Source: DATDAH01 sp963725155
GTDB taxonomy: Bacteria > Actinomycetota > Acidimicrobiia > Acidimicrobiales > DATDAH01
Length of the DNA stretch: 64,000 nucleotides
NCBI GenBank assembly: GCA_963725155.1
Contig: CAVRXU010000005.1
Location: 186,001-250,000 of the forward strand
Direction of reading: 5' to 3'
The position numbers and the translations under genes were made by a program. Positions within the stretch are counted from its first letter, which is position 1; the number at the start of each line of letters is the position of its first letter. The notes under the pieces were generated by a model, which was given only the letters and a program-made list of their open reading frames with translations, was not told where the DNA came from and searched no databases. Shown one piece after another: positions 8,436 through 17,552 of this stretch.

Positions 8436-10361
8436 TCAGAAGGGGAGCTCGGCGATCGGGGCGAGGGTGGCGAGGTCGCTGGTGGTGAGGGTGTTGGAGC
8501 CGACCGTCAGGAGGTGGTTGCCGACGACGATGTTGCGGCGCACCTCCTGACCGTCCTCGACGTCGACCCGGCCCTGCTCGTCGACGTGGTCGGGGCCGAC
8601 CGACAGCACGAGGGCGCCGGTCCAGATCGGCAGGACGGCCTGACCCGTCGGGGCCCAGTAGAGGAAGGCGTGCTTGTCCCACTCGACCGCTGAGTCCTCG
8701 CCGGGGAGGACGAGTTGGTCGACTCGGGTGGGATGGGCGGGGTCGGTGACGTCGAACACCGAGGCCTGCAGGCCCCGAGTCATGCCGTTGGCGTCCGCGT
8801 CCTGGCCGATGCCCAGCAGGTGGCCCTCGTCGAGGGGGTGGAGGTAGGCCGAGTAGCCGGGGATCTCCAGCTCACCCGCGAGGGTCGGGGCGGTCGGGTC
8901 GCTCAGGTCGACGACGAAGAGGGGATCGGCCTGGCGGAAGGTGACGACGTAGGCGGTGTCACCGACGAAGCGGACGGCGTAGATCTGTTCGGTGCGCCCC
9001 AGGCCTTCGACGGCGCCGACCTCGACCAGGGCGTCGCCGTCGGTCTCGAGCACCGCGACCCGGCTGGCGGCCTGCTCGCTGCTCTCCCAGGGTGCGCCCT
9101 CGGTGGTGGCCACCCGCAGGCGGCCGTCCTGTTCGGACATCGAGTACGAGTCGACGAGGTGGCCGGACACGGTGCCCGAGGCGACGTAGGTGGAGGAGCC
9201 GGTACCGGTGATGTCGAAGCGGTGCAGGGCCGTCTCGTAGTCCTCGCCGGCGCCCGGCGGGATGCGAGGCAGGGGCCCGGGATCGTCCGGGGGCACGGTC
9301 TCCTCGGGGCGGCTGGTGGCCACGTACAGGCTCTCCGTGGAGGCGTAGACCGTCTGGCCGTCGGCCAGGACCGTGGTCGACGGCGGGGTGGCCAGCGGTT
9401 GGGTCATGTCGACGGTGAGGACCGACAGAAAGCCGAAGCCCGAGAACTCGGCCGGCCGCTGCACCGTGGCGCAGTCCACGCCCTCGACCGCCTCACCGTC
9501 GAGGGTGGCACCGGGCAGCCAGTCGTCGATGGTGGCGCCCTCGATGACGCCCCGGTTGGCTTCCTCGGCGATCGCCCGGGCCTGCGGGCTGTCGTCACTG
9601 GGGTACACGAAGGGGAACGCGGGATGGGCGGCCGATACGACCACCCGAGCGGTGTCGCCCACCAGGCGGGCGCTCAGGTAGCCGCTGTCGAGCTCCAGGG
9701 TGTGGGCCACCGTGGGGTTCTCGGGATCGCTGACGTCGATCTCGGTCAGGGTCGACCCTCCGCCGCCGTACGGCGCCCAGGTCGACGCCGCCCCGTCCTC
9801 GATGGCGTAGACCTCGTCGGGCCCACCGATGGCGAGGACCCGGTCGCCCACGACCAGGATCTCCTGACCCCAACCCGGCAGGGCCAGCGTGCCCAGCGCC
9901 ACGGGCACGTCCCCGGAGACGTCGACGATGCGCAGGGTCTCGTCGTCGACCACGTAGAGCCGACCGTCGGCCACCTTCACGCCATCCGGCTCGTCGACGA
10001 ACGCTTCCTGCGTGTTGGTCCCCGACGTCGGGATGGTGGTGACGGGCGCGGGCCGCGCTTGGTTCGAGCCCGCCGAGGCGGCCCTGTCCTCGGCCATGGC
10101 CATGTCCCCCTCGGCGAAGCCCACGTCGTTGATCCCGTAGGAGATCTCGCCGTCCAGGCCGTACGGCCCGACCCGCTCGAGTCCCTCGGTGCGCAGGTGG
10201 TCGAGCAGGCCGTCACAGCTGGCGAACGGCGTCAGGGCCGCCGCCAGCGTCACGTCGCCCAGGACCACCCCCTCCGCGTCGGTCGGGGCGTCGTCACCAG
10301 AGCTGCATCCCGCAGCGAGCAGCACGGTGACCAGAGCGATGAACGGGATCCGTCGAACCAT
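8436..10361 (-). CDS. lipoprotein with C-terminal beta-propeller domain
   Basis: 641 residues. The N-terminus MVRRIPFIALVTVLLAAGC is a lipoprotein signal peptide with lipobox LAAG-C, so the protein should be anchored outside the membrane. The remainder resembles the secreted beta-propeller family distantly related to WD-40 repeats: TNTQEAFVDEPDGVKVADGRLYVVDD, repeated blade starts such as VVDLSDPTAPTLAGELEIPG and VFDVTDPAHPTRVDQLVLPG, and ending in repeated PIAELPF-type strands. Function unknown. Converges with leuA. Confidence 0.83.
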   Translation of the reverse strand: MVRRIPFIALVTVLLAAGCSSGDDAPTDAEGVVLGDVTLAAALTPFASCDGLLDHLRTEGLERVGPYGLDGEISYGINDVGFAEGDMAMAEDRAASAGSNQARPAPVTTIPTSGTNTQEAFVDEPDGVKVADGRLYVVDDETLRIVDVSGDVPVALGTLALPGWGQEILVVGDRVLAIGGPDEVYAIEDGAASTWAPYGGGGSTLTEIDVSDPENPTVAHTLELDSGYLSARLVGDTARVVVSAAHPAFPFVYPSDDSPQARAIAEEANRGVIEGATIDDWLPGATLDGEAVEGVDCATVQRPAEFSGFGFLSVLTVDMTQPLATPPSTTVLADGQTVYASTESLYVATSRPEETVPPDDPGPLPRIPPGAGEDYETALHRFDITGTGSSTYVASGTVSGHLVDSYSMSEQDGRLRVATTEGAPWESSEQAASRVAVLETDGDALVEVGAVEGLGRTEQIYAVRFVGDTAYVVTFRQADPLFVVDLSDPTAPTLAGELEIPGYSAYLHPLDEGHLLGIGQDADANGMTRGLQASVFDVTDPAHPTRVDQLVLPGEDSAVEWDKHAFLYWAPTGQAVLPIWTGALVLSVGPDHVDEQGRVDVEDGQEVRRNIVVGNHLLTVGSNTLTTSDLATLAPIAELPF

Positions 10362-10403
10362 GCCCCCTCAGACGACGGCTGCAGTCCGCCCGGTTCCCGG
10401 TGA

Positions 10404-11756
10404 TCACGCCAGGGTGGCGAGGACCTCGCTCGCGGCTCGCTCTCCGGACTGGACGGCGCCGTCGATGTAGCCCATCCAGCGGGTGGCCGTCTCGGTGCCG
10501 GCCCAGTGGATCGGGCCGCACGGTTCCCGGAGGGCGGGGCCGTAGCGGGTCCAGGCGCCGGTGGGGAAGTGGGCGCCGTAGCAGCCCCGGGTCCACACTT
10601 CGGCAGCCCAGTCCCGCTCGACGTAGTCGATGGGGCTCGCCGCCTTCGGGCCGAAGTAGCGGACGAGGCAGTCGACAAAGGCCTGGCGGCGGGCCGTGGG
10701 CGACCGCTCGCCCCAGTACAGGGCCTCGGCCCCTTCGTAGAAGCCGACGAGGATCCCCGGGTCGTGGCCCGGGACCGTGTTGTCGAACACGACGCCGACG
10801 GGACCGTCGGCCGAGGCGGCCTGGCCATTCAGTCCCTCGCTCCGCCACCACGGCTCGTCGTAGGCGACCATGACCTTGATCACGTGGCCGTGGGGGAGTT
10901 GTTGGGTGAGCTGGTCCCGGCGGGCGGGCAGGGCCGGTTCGTACTCGATGCGGCCGGCCAGGTTGGGCGGCACAGCCACGATCACCTGATCGGCTTCGTA
11001 GGTCCCGGCATCGGTCGTCACGGTGACCCCGTCGTCGCTCGAGGCGATCCGGCGCACCGGAGCGGAGGTGACGAGGGCGTCGGCCAGGTCTTCGGCCAGG
11101 CGCACGCTGACCCGCCACGAGCCGCCCACGACCCGGTCCTGCTGGGCCCCACCGTTGACGCCGATGACCCGCTCCAGCCCGAAGCCGCCCTGGATGTAGG
11201 TCAGCCAGTGGAGCAGGGACATGGTGTCGGGCTCGGAGGCGAAGACGGCGGCGGCGATGATCTCGTGGAAGGCCCGACCTTGGCTGGTCCGCACCCGACG
11301 GTCGAGCCAGGACGCGAAGGAGGTGGCGTCGAGCTTTGCGGCCCCCGGCGTGTTCCACGGAGCGTCGAGGTCGACGGTCTCGACCAGCCGGTCCAAGGTG
11401 CGCTGGGCCTGGAGCAGGTCGGCGAGGGCCAGAGGGCTGAGGGGCGGCGTGTCCCCGGTGAAACGCTTGACCTTGCCCCCGGGCAGCTCGACGACGCCCT
11501 GACCCTCGTCGTAGGTGGCGTAGCGCTGGAGGCCGAGCTCGTCGATCAGGGCGTTGATCCGGTCCTGGGTCGGTCCGACCCACTGGCCACCGACCTCGAC
11601 GGTGACCCCGGCGATGGTGTCGTTCAGCGTGCGCCCACCGACCCGGTCCCGGGCTTCGAGCACGACGACGGACCGACCGGCCTCCTGCAGGCGTCGACCG
11701 GCCACCAACCCCGCCACACCGGCCCCCACGACCGCCACATCCACGCGCTCAGCCAC
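10404..11756 (-). CDS. flavin monoamine oxidase family protein
   Basis: 450 residues, FAD-dependent amine oxidase of the MAO/putrescine-oxidase group, oxidising an amine to an aldehyde with H2O2. The N-terminal FAD motif is VAVVGAGVAGLVAGRRL, followed by the second dinucleotide element RDRVGGRTLND. The C-terminal FAD contact WAGTETATRWMGYIDGAVQSGERAA is clear. No signal peptide, so it is cytoplasmic. Substrate cannot be read from sequence. It lies downstream of leuD on the same strand, separated from it by a 50-nt palindrome. Confidence 0.9.
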   Translation of the reverse strand: MAERVDVAVVGAGVAGLVAGRRLQEAGRSVVVLEARDRVGGRTLNDTIAGVTVEVGGQWVGPTQDRINALIDELGLQRYATYDEGQGVVELPGGKVKRFTGDTPPLSPLALADLLQAQRTLDRLVETVDLDAPWNTPGAAKLDATSFASWLDRRVRTSQGRAFHEIIAAAVFASEPDTMSLLHWLTYIQGGFGLERVIGVNGGAQQDRVVGGSWRVSVRLAEDLADALVTSAPVRRIASSDDGVTVTTDAGTYEADQVIVAVPPNLAGRIEYEPALPARRDQLTQQLPHGHVIKVMVAYDEPWWRSEGLNGQAASADGPVGVVFDNTVPGHDPGILVGFYEGAEALYWGERSPTARRQAFVDCLVRYFGPKAASPIDYVERDWAAEVWTRGCYGAHFPTGAWTRYGPALREPCGPIHWAGTETATRWMGYIDGAVQSGERAASEVLATLA

Positions 11757-11766
11757 GATTCACCCC

Positions 11767-11816
11767 CTTCTGGTTGCACCCTGCCGCGACTCACCGCGGG
11801 GAGATGCAACCAGAAC
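11767..11816. repeat. 50-nt palindromic element, copy A
   Basis: Eleven-base arms TTCTGGTTGCA (11768-11778) and TGCAACCAGAA (11805-11815) are perfect inverted repeats. An inner CCGCG/CGCGG pair could extend the fold. Measured from the GTTCTGG position to CCAGAAC it is 50 nt, the same length as copies at 47455, 47517, 48546 and 58010, although the inner arm differs. It lies right after the leuD stop and could act as its terminator. Confidence 0.7.
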
Positions 11817-11823
11817 GGTGAGG

Positions 11824-12420
11824 TCAGGCACGGACCGACGGTAACCAGGCGGGGCGGGTGGTCTCGTAGCCGTCGATCTCGGTGACGTGCTGGAGGCTCA
11901 GGCCGATGTCGTCGAGGCCGTTGACCAGACGGTGGCGGGTGGACTCGTCCATCTCGAAGTGGGCTTCGATGCCGACCGCGGGGGCGGCGACGGTGCCCCG
12001 CTCGACGTCGATGGTCAGCTCCAGCGTCGGGTCGGCCTCCACGGCCCGCATCAGGGCCTCGCCCACCTCGGCGTCGACCTGGACCGGCACGAGGCCGCAC
12101 TTGGTCGCGTTGTTGCGGAAGATGTCGGCGAAGCGGGGCGAGATCACGGCCCGGAAGCCGTAGTCCTGGATGGCCCAGACGGCGTGCTCCCGAGAGGAGC
12201 CGGTGCCGAAGTTCGCGCCGGCCACGAGGATCGAGGCCCCGGCGTACTGCTCGTCGTTGAGCACGAAGTCCCGGTCGTCCCGCCACTCGGAGAAGAGGCC
12301 CCGGCCGAAGCCGGTGCGCTCCACGCGCTTGAGCCAGTCGCTGGGGATGATCTGGTCGGTGTCCACGTCGGACCGGTCCAGGGGGACCGCCGTCCCCGTC
12401 ACCACGTTCACGGGTTCCAT
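11824..12420 (-). CDS. leuD: 3-isopropylmalate dehydratase small subunit
   Basis: 198 residues. With LeuC it isomerises 2- to 3-isopropylmalate, and in citramalate users also citramalate to beta-methylmalate. Family features are DVDTDQIIPSDWLKR near the N-terminus and the swivelling-domain motif GANFGTGSSREHAVWAIQDYGFRAVISPRFADIF (abbreviated landmarks: GTGSSREHA). It sits 86 bp after leuC in one operon; the gap holds GC-rich inverted repeats such as AGGACTACGTCCT. Confidence 0.96.
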   Translation of the reverse strand: MEPVNVVTGTAVPLDRSDVDTDQIIPSDWLKRVERTGFGRGLFSEWRDDRDFVLNDEQYAGASILVAGANFGTGSSREHAVWAIQDYGFRAVISPRFADIFRNNATKCGLVPVQVDAEVGEALMRAVEADPTLELTIDVERGTVAAPAVGIEAHFEMDESTRHRLVNGLDDIGLSLQHVTEIDGYETTRPAWLPSVRA

Positions 12421-12506
12421 CAGTCGCTCCTCAGTGTTGATTGCTCTTCGGCGTACGCCTCATTGCTGGGCGGGCGGGGCCCCAACCCCACCCGCAGGAC
12501 TACGTC

Positions 12507-13907
12507 CTAGTCAAGGTCGTCGGGGGTGGCGAAGGTGCCGGCGATGGCGGTGGCCGCGGCCACCGCGGGGGAGACGAGGTGGGTGCGCCCGCCCCGGCCC
12601 TGGCGACCCTCGAAGTTGCGGTTGCTGGTCGACGCGGCCCGTTCGCCGACGGCCAGCTTGTCCGGGTTCATGGCCAGGCACATCGAACAGCCGGGCTGAC
12701 GCCAGTCGAAGCCGGCGGCGATCAGGATCGTGTCCAGTCCCTCGGCCTCGGCCTGCGCCTTGACCCGACCCGAGCCGGGGACGACGAGGGTGCGCACACC
12801 GTCGGCGACCTGTCGGCCCTCGGCCACCGCGGCGACAGCCCGCAGGTCTTCGATGCGACCGTTGGTGCAGGACCCGATGAAGACGGTGTCCACCGCCACC
12901 TCCCGCATCGGCGTGCCAGCCTCGAGGCCCATGTAAGCCAGCGCCCGCGCCGCGGCGTCGCGCTCAGAGGCCTCGGCGAAGTCCTCGGGTGAGGGCACCG
13001 AGGCGTCCAGGGGGATGACCTGGGCCGGATTGGTGCCCCACGTGACGTGCGGCGACAGGGTGGCGGCGTCGATCACCACCTCCTTGTCGAAGGTGGCGTC
13101 GTCGTCGGTCACCAGCGTGCGCCAGTCGGCGACCGCGGCATCCCAGTCGGTGCCGGTCGGGGCGGAGGGTCGACCCTCCAGGTAGGTGAAGGTCGTGTCG
13201 TCGGGCGCGACCAGCCCGGCCCGGGCTCCGGCCTCGATGGACATGTTGCAGACGGTCATCCGGCCCTCCATCGACAGGGCCTGGATGGCTGAGCCCCGGT
13301 ACTCGATGACCGAGCCGATGCCGCCGCCGGTGCCGATCCGGCCGATGATGGCCAGCACGATGTCCTTCGCCGTGACCCCCGCGGGCAGCTCGCCGTCGAC
13401 GGTCACGGCCATGGTCCCGGGGCGGCGCTGGGGGAGGGTCTGGGTGGCCAGGACGTGCTCCACCTCACTGGTGCCGATGCCGAAGGCGAGCGCGCCGAAC
13501 GCCCCGTGGGTGGAGGTGTGGGAGTCGCCGCAGACGATGGTCATCCCGGGCTGGGTCAGGCCCTGCTCGGGGCCGATGATGTGCACGATCCCCTGGCCCG
13601 GATCCCCCATCGAGTGGAGGCGAATGCCGAACTCGGCGGTGTTGGACCGCAGGGTCTCGACCTGGGTCAGCGAGATCGGGTCCTCGATGGGGCCCAGGGT
13701 GGTGGGGACGTTGTGGTCCTCGGTGGCCACCGTGAGGTCCGGCCGGCGCACGGGGCGACCGGCGATGCGGAGGCCGTCGAAGGCCTGCGGCGAGGTCACC
13801 TCGTGGACGAGGTGCAGGTCGATGTAGAGCAGGTCGGGCTCGCCGGCGCCGTCGCCGCGGTGCACGACGTGCCGGTCCCACACCTTCTCCGACAGTGTCT
13901 TGGCCAT
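12507..13907 (-). CDS. leuC: 3-isopropylmalate dehydratase large subunit
   Basis: 466 residues, aconitase family with a [4Fe-4S] cluster. The three cysteine ligands are visible as C347 (SCTNGR) and C407/C410 (GCSMC). The active-site stretch GDSHTSTHGAFGALAFGIG is intact. It is the first gene of leuCD, transcribed divergently from the IclR regulator at 13962; the 54-bp gap carries a palindrome that overlaps the promoter region. A GAGGA ribosome site precedes the ATG. Confidence 0.97.
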   Translation of the reverse strand: MAKTLSEKVWDRHVVHRGDGAGEPDLLYIDLHLVHEVTSPQAFDGLRIAGRPVRRPDLTVATEDHNVPTTLGPIEDPISLTQVETLRSNTAEFGIRLHSMGDPGQGIVHIIGPEQGLTQPGMTIVCGDSHTSTHGAFGALAFGIGTSEVEHVLATQTLPQRRPGTMAVTVDGELPAGVTAKDIVLAIIGRIGTGGGIGSVIEYRGSAIQALSMEGRMTVCNMSIEAGARAGLVAPDDTTFTYLEGRPSAPTGTDWDAAVADWRTLVTDDDATFDKEVVIDAATLSPHVTWGTNPAQVIPLDASVPSPEDFAEASERDAAARALAYMGLEAGTPMREVAVDTVFIGSCTNGRIEDLRAVAAVAEGRQVADGVRTLVVPGSGRVKAQAEAEGLDTILIAAGFDWRQPGCSMCLAMNPDKLAVGERAASTSNRNFEGRQGRGGRTHLVSPAVAAATAIAGTFATPDDLD

Positions 13908-13930
13908 CAGGGTCCTCGGGTCGTCGTTGC

Positions 13931-13953
13931 GTCTCGAATAATGAGACTACAAT
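13931..13953. promoter_or_regulatory. operator and promoter between leuC and its IclR regulator
   Basis: GTCTC and GAGAC form a perfect inverted repeat around GAATAAT (13931-13947). On the plus strand it abuts a consensus-like -10, TACAAT (13948-13953), and the regulator's ATG at 13962 begins 8 bp later, so that mRNA may be leaderless. A protein bound at the palindrome would cover the regulator promoter and probably the leuC promoter. Orthologous LtbR/NdgR regulators bind this same intergenic position in other actinobacteria. Confidence 0.55.
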
Positions 13954-13961
13954 CTTGTCCT

Positions 13962-14606
13962 ATGGAATCCAGGGTAAGCGGTGTGGGCACGATCGACAAG
14001 GGGGTACGGGTCCTCAGCGCCGTCGAGGCCGCCGGTCCCTGCGCTCTGGCCGACCTCGTCACCGCCACGGGCTTCTCCCGAGCCACCGCCCACCGGCTGG
14101 CCGTCGCCCTCGAGGCCCACGGGCTCCTGCGCCGCACCGCCGACGGCCGCTTCGCCCTCGGCCTCCGCCTGGTCGGGTTGGGTCGGGCGGCGGCCGACGG
14201 CCTGCCCCTGGCTGACGCCGCCGGCCCGGCGCTCGCCGCGCTGCGAGAGGCCACGGGGGAGAGCGTTCAGCTCTACGTCCGCCAAGGAGAGCAGCGGGTC
14301 TGTGTGGCGTCCCTGGAGTCGCCCCACGGCCTCCGTACGATCGTCCCGATGGGTGCCGCTCTCCCGCTCGACCGTGGCTCCGCCGGGCGGGTGCTCCGAA
14401 CGGGCCCCACCGGATGGGTCGACAGCGTCGAAGAGCGCGAGCGGGGCGTGGCCTCGGTGAGCGCCGCCGTGCGGGGCCCCAGTGGCGAGGTCCTCGCCGC
14501 CGTGGGCGTGTCCGGGCCGGTCGAGCGCACCACCCGTGCCCCCGGGGCGCGATACGGCGAGGCGGTCGAGGCCGCCGCCCACGCCATCGAGGTCGCGCTC
14601 CGGTGA
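13962..14606 (+). CDS. IclR-family regulator of leuCD (LtbR/NdgR type)
   Basis: 214 residues from ATG 13962. An N-terminal winged helix (GTIDKGVRVLSAVE, then ALADLVTATGFSRATAHRLAVAL) precedes a short IclR effector domain. The position, divergent from leuCD, is the conserved place of LtbR in Corynebacterium and NdgR in Streptomyces, which regulate leucine genes. The same frame is open far upstream, but that part lies antisense to leuC and the -10 at 13948 supports this start. The stop overlaps ppx by 4 bp (GTGA). Confidence 0.88.
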   Translation: MESRVSGVGTIDKGVRVLSAVEAAGPCALADLVTATGFSRATAHRLAVALEAHGLLRRTADGRFALGLRLVGLGRAAADGLPLADAAGPALAALREATGESVQLYVRQGEQRVCVASLESPHGLRTIVPMGAALPLDRGSAGRVLRTGPTGWVDSVEERERGVASVSAAVRGPSGEVLAAVGVSGPVERTTRAPGARYGEAVEAAAHAIEVALR

Positions 14607-16147
14607 CCGACGCGCCGATGCTTGCCGCCATCGACATCGGGACCAACTCGGTCCACCTGGTGGTGGCTCGGGCCGCGGCCGCCGACCGCTTCGAGATCGT
14701 CGCCCGCGAGAAGGACTCGGTCCGGCTCGGTTCGGGGGGCGGGGAGATGAAGCGGCTCGACGACGATGCCGTGGACCGGGCCGTGGCGGCCCTCGGGCGC
14801 CACCGGGCCATCGCCGAGGCTCACGGGGCATCGGTGCGGGCCGTGGCCACGAGCGCGGTGCGCGAGGCCGAGAACCGCCACGTCTTCCTGCGCCGGGCCG
14901 CAGTGGAGGCGGGCGTGCCGGTCGAGGTCATCTCCGGCTTCGAGGAAGCCCGGCTCATCCACCTCGGGGTGCTCCAGGCCGTCCCCGTGTACGACCGCCG
15001 GGTCCTCATCGTCGACATCGGTGGGGGCAGCACCGAGGTGGTCCTCGGCGAGCGGGACGAGTCCCTCGTGACCCGCAGCCTCAAGCTCGGGGCCATCCGC
15101 CTGACCGACCGCTTCTTCCCTGACGACACGATCAAAGCCCGGGCCGTGACCCGCTGCCGCCGCCACATCCAGGGCCTGGTCGCGCCGATGCAGCGCGAGA
15201 TCGACCGCTTCGACGTGGCCGTGGCCAGTTCGGGAACGGCGCAGAGCGTGGCGGCAATGGCGCTCGCCGCCCGCGGTGCCGACCCGGACCAGAACCTCAA
15301 CCAGGTGGTGATCACCGCGGCCGAGCTGGCCGCCGTCGTCGACGCCCTGCTCGCCGCTCCCACCGTCCAGGAGCGGCGTCGCATCCCCGGGCTGGATGCC
15401 GCCCGGGCCGACATCATCGTCGCCGGGGCCGTGCTGCTGGAGGAGGTGCTGGCCGCCTTCGGGGCCACCGAGGTGATGATCTCGGAGTCGGCCCTGCGGG
15501 AAGGGGTCCTGGCCGACACCTACCAGCGCACCCACGGCGGCTCGCTGCACCACCTGCGCGACATCCGTCGGCGCGGCGTCCTGCACCTGGCCGAGCTCAC
15601 CGACGACGACCCTGAGCACTCGGCCCGGTCCGCCGACCTCGCCCTCGATCTCTTCGACCAGCTGGCGCCGTGGCACGGCCTCGACGACGGCCCCCGCGAG
15701 TACCTGGAGGCGGCGGCCCTGCTCTCCAACGTGGGCCTCTTCATCTCCCACTCCGGGCACCACAAGCACAGCTACTACGTGATCCGGAACTCCGAGCACC
15801 TGACCGGCTTCAACGACGGCGAGATCGAGATCATCGCTCAGGTCGCCCGCTATCACCGCAAGAGCGCACCCAAGGCCAAGCACGAGGCCTTCGCCGCTCT
15901 GGACGAGGCCGACCAGGCGGTGGTGCGCACCCTGGCCGGGATCCTCCGGGTGGCCATCGGCCTCGACCGGGCCCATCGGGGCAGCGTGGTCGGGTTGGAC
16001 TGCCGTGAAGACGGGGACGGCCTGGTGATCGAGGTCGAGGCCGCGACGGGAGTCGACACCACGGTGGAGATCTGGTCGGCCGACGAGCGGAAGGGCCTGC
16101 TGGTCGACGTCCTGAACCGGCCCGTCGAGGTCCTCAGCGGGGACTGA
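14603..16147 (+). CDS. ppx: Ppx/GppA exopolyphosphatase family protein
   Basis: 514 residues from GTG 14603, which overlaps the regulator stop. Splits terminal phosphate from polyphosphate and/or pppGpp. The ASKHA ATPase-like fold is marked by AAIDIGTNSVHLVVA near residue 10, REAENRHVFLRRA and the second phosphate loop IVDIGGGSTEVVLGE. The C-terminal third (from about residue 310) is an HD-type domain with NVGLFISHSGHHKHSYYVI. Being coupled to the leucine regulator suggests co-expression; a functional link is not shown. Confidence 0.92.
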   Translation: MTDAPMLAAIDIGTNSVHLVVARAAAADRFEIVAREKDSVRLGSGGGEMKRLDDDAVDRAVAALGRHRAIAEAHGASVRAVATSAVREAENRHVFLRRAAVEAGVPVEVISGFEEARLIHLGVLQAVPVYDRRVLIVDIGGGSTEVVLGERDESLVTRSLKLGAIRLTDRFFPDDTIKARAVTRCRRHIQGLVAPMQREIDRFDVAVASSGTAQSVAAMALAARGADPDQNLNQVVITAAELAAVVDALLAAPTVQERRRIPGLDAARADIIVAGAVLLEEVLAAFGATEVMISESALREGVLADTYQRTHGGSLHHLRDIRRRGVLHLAELTDDDPEHSARSADLALDLFDQLAPWHGLDDGPREYLEAAALLSNVGLFISHSGHHKHSYYVIRNSEHLTGFNDGEIEIIAQVARYHRKSAPKAKHEAFAALDEADQAVVRTLAGILRVAIGLDRAHRGSVVGLDCREDGDGLVIEVEAATGVDTTVEIWSADERKGLLVDVLNRPVEVLSGD

Positions 16148-16991
16148 GGGCGCCCGCCCGCCGGACCACGTCGACCACCGCATCCACCAGCACCGGCACG
16201 AAGAGCTCAGGCTCCATCACACAACCACCGTGATCGATCGGCACGGGGTGCACTGTGGCGCCGGCGATGGCCGCGGCCAGCTTGGCCTGACGGGCCGGCG
16301 GGACGACATGGTCGGCCTTGGTCAGGATGACCGCGGTCGGTACGTCGACCTCGCCGATCCAGGCGTGGGAGGAGAAGGCCCCGATGGCCTGGCCCGCTTC
16401 CAGCACCATCCGGGGGTCGGCGGCCTCGAACTCGGCGCGGGCCCAGTCCGAAACGCCCGGTCGGCGGTTGATGACCCGTTGGGCCGCGCCGGTCCGGACC
16501 GAGGACGGGACCAGGCGGGCGGCCGCGGCCATCGCCCCCAGCGCGGTGAACCCCCCGGCCGCGGCCCGGTTGCCCCGGAAGTTGCGGGCGGTGGCGCCCA
16601 GCACGAGGCCACCGACCCGGTCGTGGTGGCGGTGCCAGGTGAGCTGGGCGATCAGCCCGCCCATCGAGTAGCCGACGGGGATGAAGCGGTCGATGCCGAG
16701 CGCGTCGGCCAGGGCCACGGCGTCGTCGGCGCAGTCGGCCAGGCGGAAGCGGCGGCCGGTGCGAATGCCGTGGCCGTGGCCGCGATGGTCGAGGGCCACG
16801 ACCCGGCAGTGCTCGGCCAGGGCGTCGTAGGCCGGGAACCAGTTGAGGTCGGCGGTGGCGGTCCACCCGTGGAGGAGGACGACGGTCGGGGCGTCGGCCC
16901 CGGCCCGACTGGGGAGATCGCGGTGGAAGGTGGTCCCCCGCCCGGGCAGCGCGATCGGTCCGCCGGGAGGGAGAAGGGGGACGGTGATGGC
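16134..16991 (-). CDS. alpha/beta hydrolase without a usual start codon
   Basis: Serine hydrolase fold: TVVLLHGWTATADLNW (oxyanion-hole HG), VVALDHRGHGHG, nucleophile elbow GYSMGG, and a late D and H (TKADHVV, PIDHGG). The first ATG/GTG/TTG in frame is GTG 16799, which would drop about 60 residues including the conserved HGW strand. The frame is open upstream to 16991, directly after the greA TAA at 16992-16994 and in the same frame as greA, yet no ATG, GTG or TTG occurs there; only ATC at 16988 and a CTG at 16949. A mutation or error at the start, a rare start, or read-through from greA are the options. Substrate unknown. Confidence 0.72.
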   Translation of the reverse strand, partial: AITVPLLPPGGPIALPGRGTTFHRDLPSRAGADAPTVVLLHGWTATADLNWFPAYDALAEHCRVVALDHRGHGHGIRTGRRFRLADCADDAVALADALGIDRFIPVGYSMGGLIAQLTWHRHHDRVGGLVLGATARNFRGNRAAAGGFTALGAMAAAARLVPSSVRTGAAQRVINRRPGVSDWARAEFEAADPRMVLEAGQAIGAFSSHAWIGEVDVPTAVILTKADHVVPPARQAKLAAAIAGATVHPVPIDHGGCVMEPELFVPVLVDAVVDVVRRAGALSPR

Positions 16992-17462
16992 TTAAACCCC
17001 CACGGCGACGATCTCGACGCGCAGGGTCCCCCCCGGGGTCTCGGCCTCGACGACGTCACCGGCCTGGGCCCCGACGAGGGCCTGGCCGATGGGTGAGCCC
17101 GGCGACATGATCTCGATGCCGTCCCGCTTCTCCTCGATCGAGCCGAGCAGGTACGTCTCGACGTCGTCGTCGCCCTCGTAGCGGATCGACACGACCGAGC
17201 CGGCGGCCACGGTCCCGTCGTCGGATCCGCCCTCGACGATCTCGGCCCGCTCGATCATGGCCTCGAGGTCACGGATCCGGGCCTCGGTCTGGCCCTGTTC
17301 CTCCTTGGCCGCGTGGTAGTCGCCGTTCTCCTTGAGGTCGCCCAGCTCGCGGGCGGCCTCGATGCGCTTGGCGATGTCGATGCGCCAGACGGTGGTGAGG
17401 TGTCCGTGCTCCTCTTTCAGCCGGTCGAACGTGGCCTGCGTGAGCTGGATGTTCTCCGCCAT
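16992..17462 (-). CDS. greA: transcription elongation factor GreA
   Basis: 156 residues. Rescues backtracked RNA polymerase by stimulating transcript cleavage. The N-terminal coiled coil contains the acidic tip region LGDLKENGDYHAAKEEQ with the D and E residues that reach the active site; the C-terminal FKBP-like domain carries SPIGQALVGAQAGDVV. Start ATG 17462 gives the standard N-terminus. The following hydrolase reads in the same frame straight after the TAA. Confidence 0.96.
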   Translation of the reverse strand: MAENIQLTQATFDRLKEEHGHLTTVWRIDIAKRIEAARELGDLKENGDYHAAKEEQGQTEARIRDLEAMIERAEIVEGGSDDGTVAAGSVVSIRYEGDDDVETYLLGSIEEKRDGIEIMSPGSPIGQALVGAQAGDVVEAETPGGTLRVEIVAVGV

Positions 17463-17522
17463 GGGGAGAGGTTAAGGGGCTGGGCGGGGCGGGGCTACCG
17501 CTCCCCGATGTCGGTCTCGAGG

Positions 17523-17551
17523 TTGACGATCGGGTTCTGACCCCCGACACT
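17523..17551 (+). promoter_or_regulatory. candidate promoter of the leuB leader
   Basis: TTGACG at 17523-17528, a 17-bp spacer and GACACT at 17546-17551. The leader start GTG at 17559 is 8 bp after the -10, exactly the geometry seen before leuA. The -10 is weak, as in the leuA case, keeping A at 2 and T at 6. Confidence 0.42.
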
Positions 17552-17552
17552 G

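Noticed and set aside
13455..13961. Upstream extension of the IclR regulator frame over leuC
   Set aside because: The stretch is antisense to leuC, and a -10 box plus ATG 13962 give the normal regulator start.
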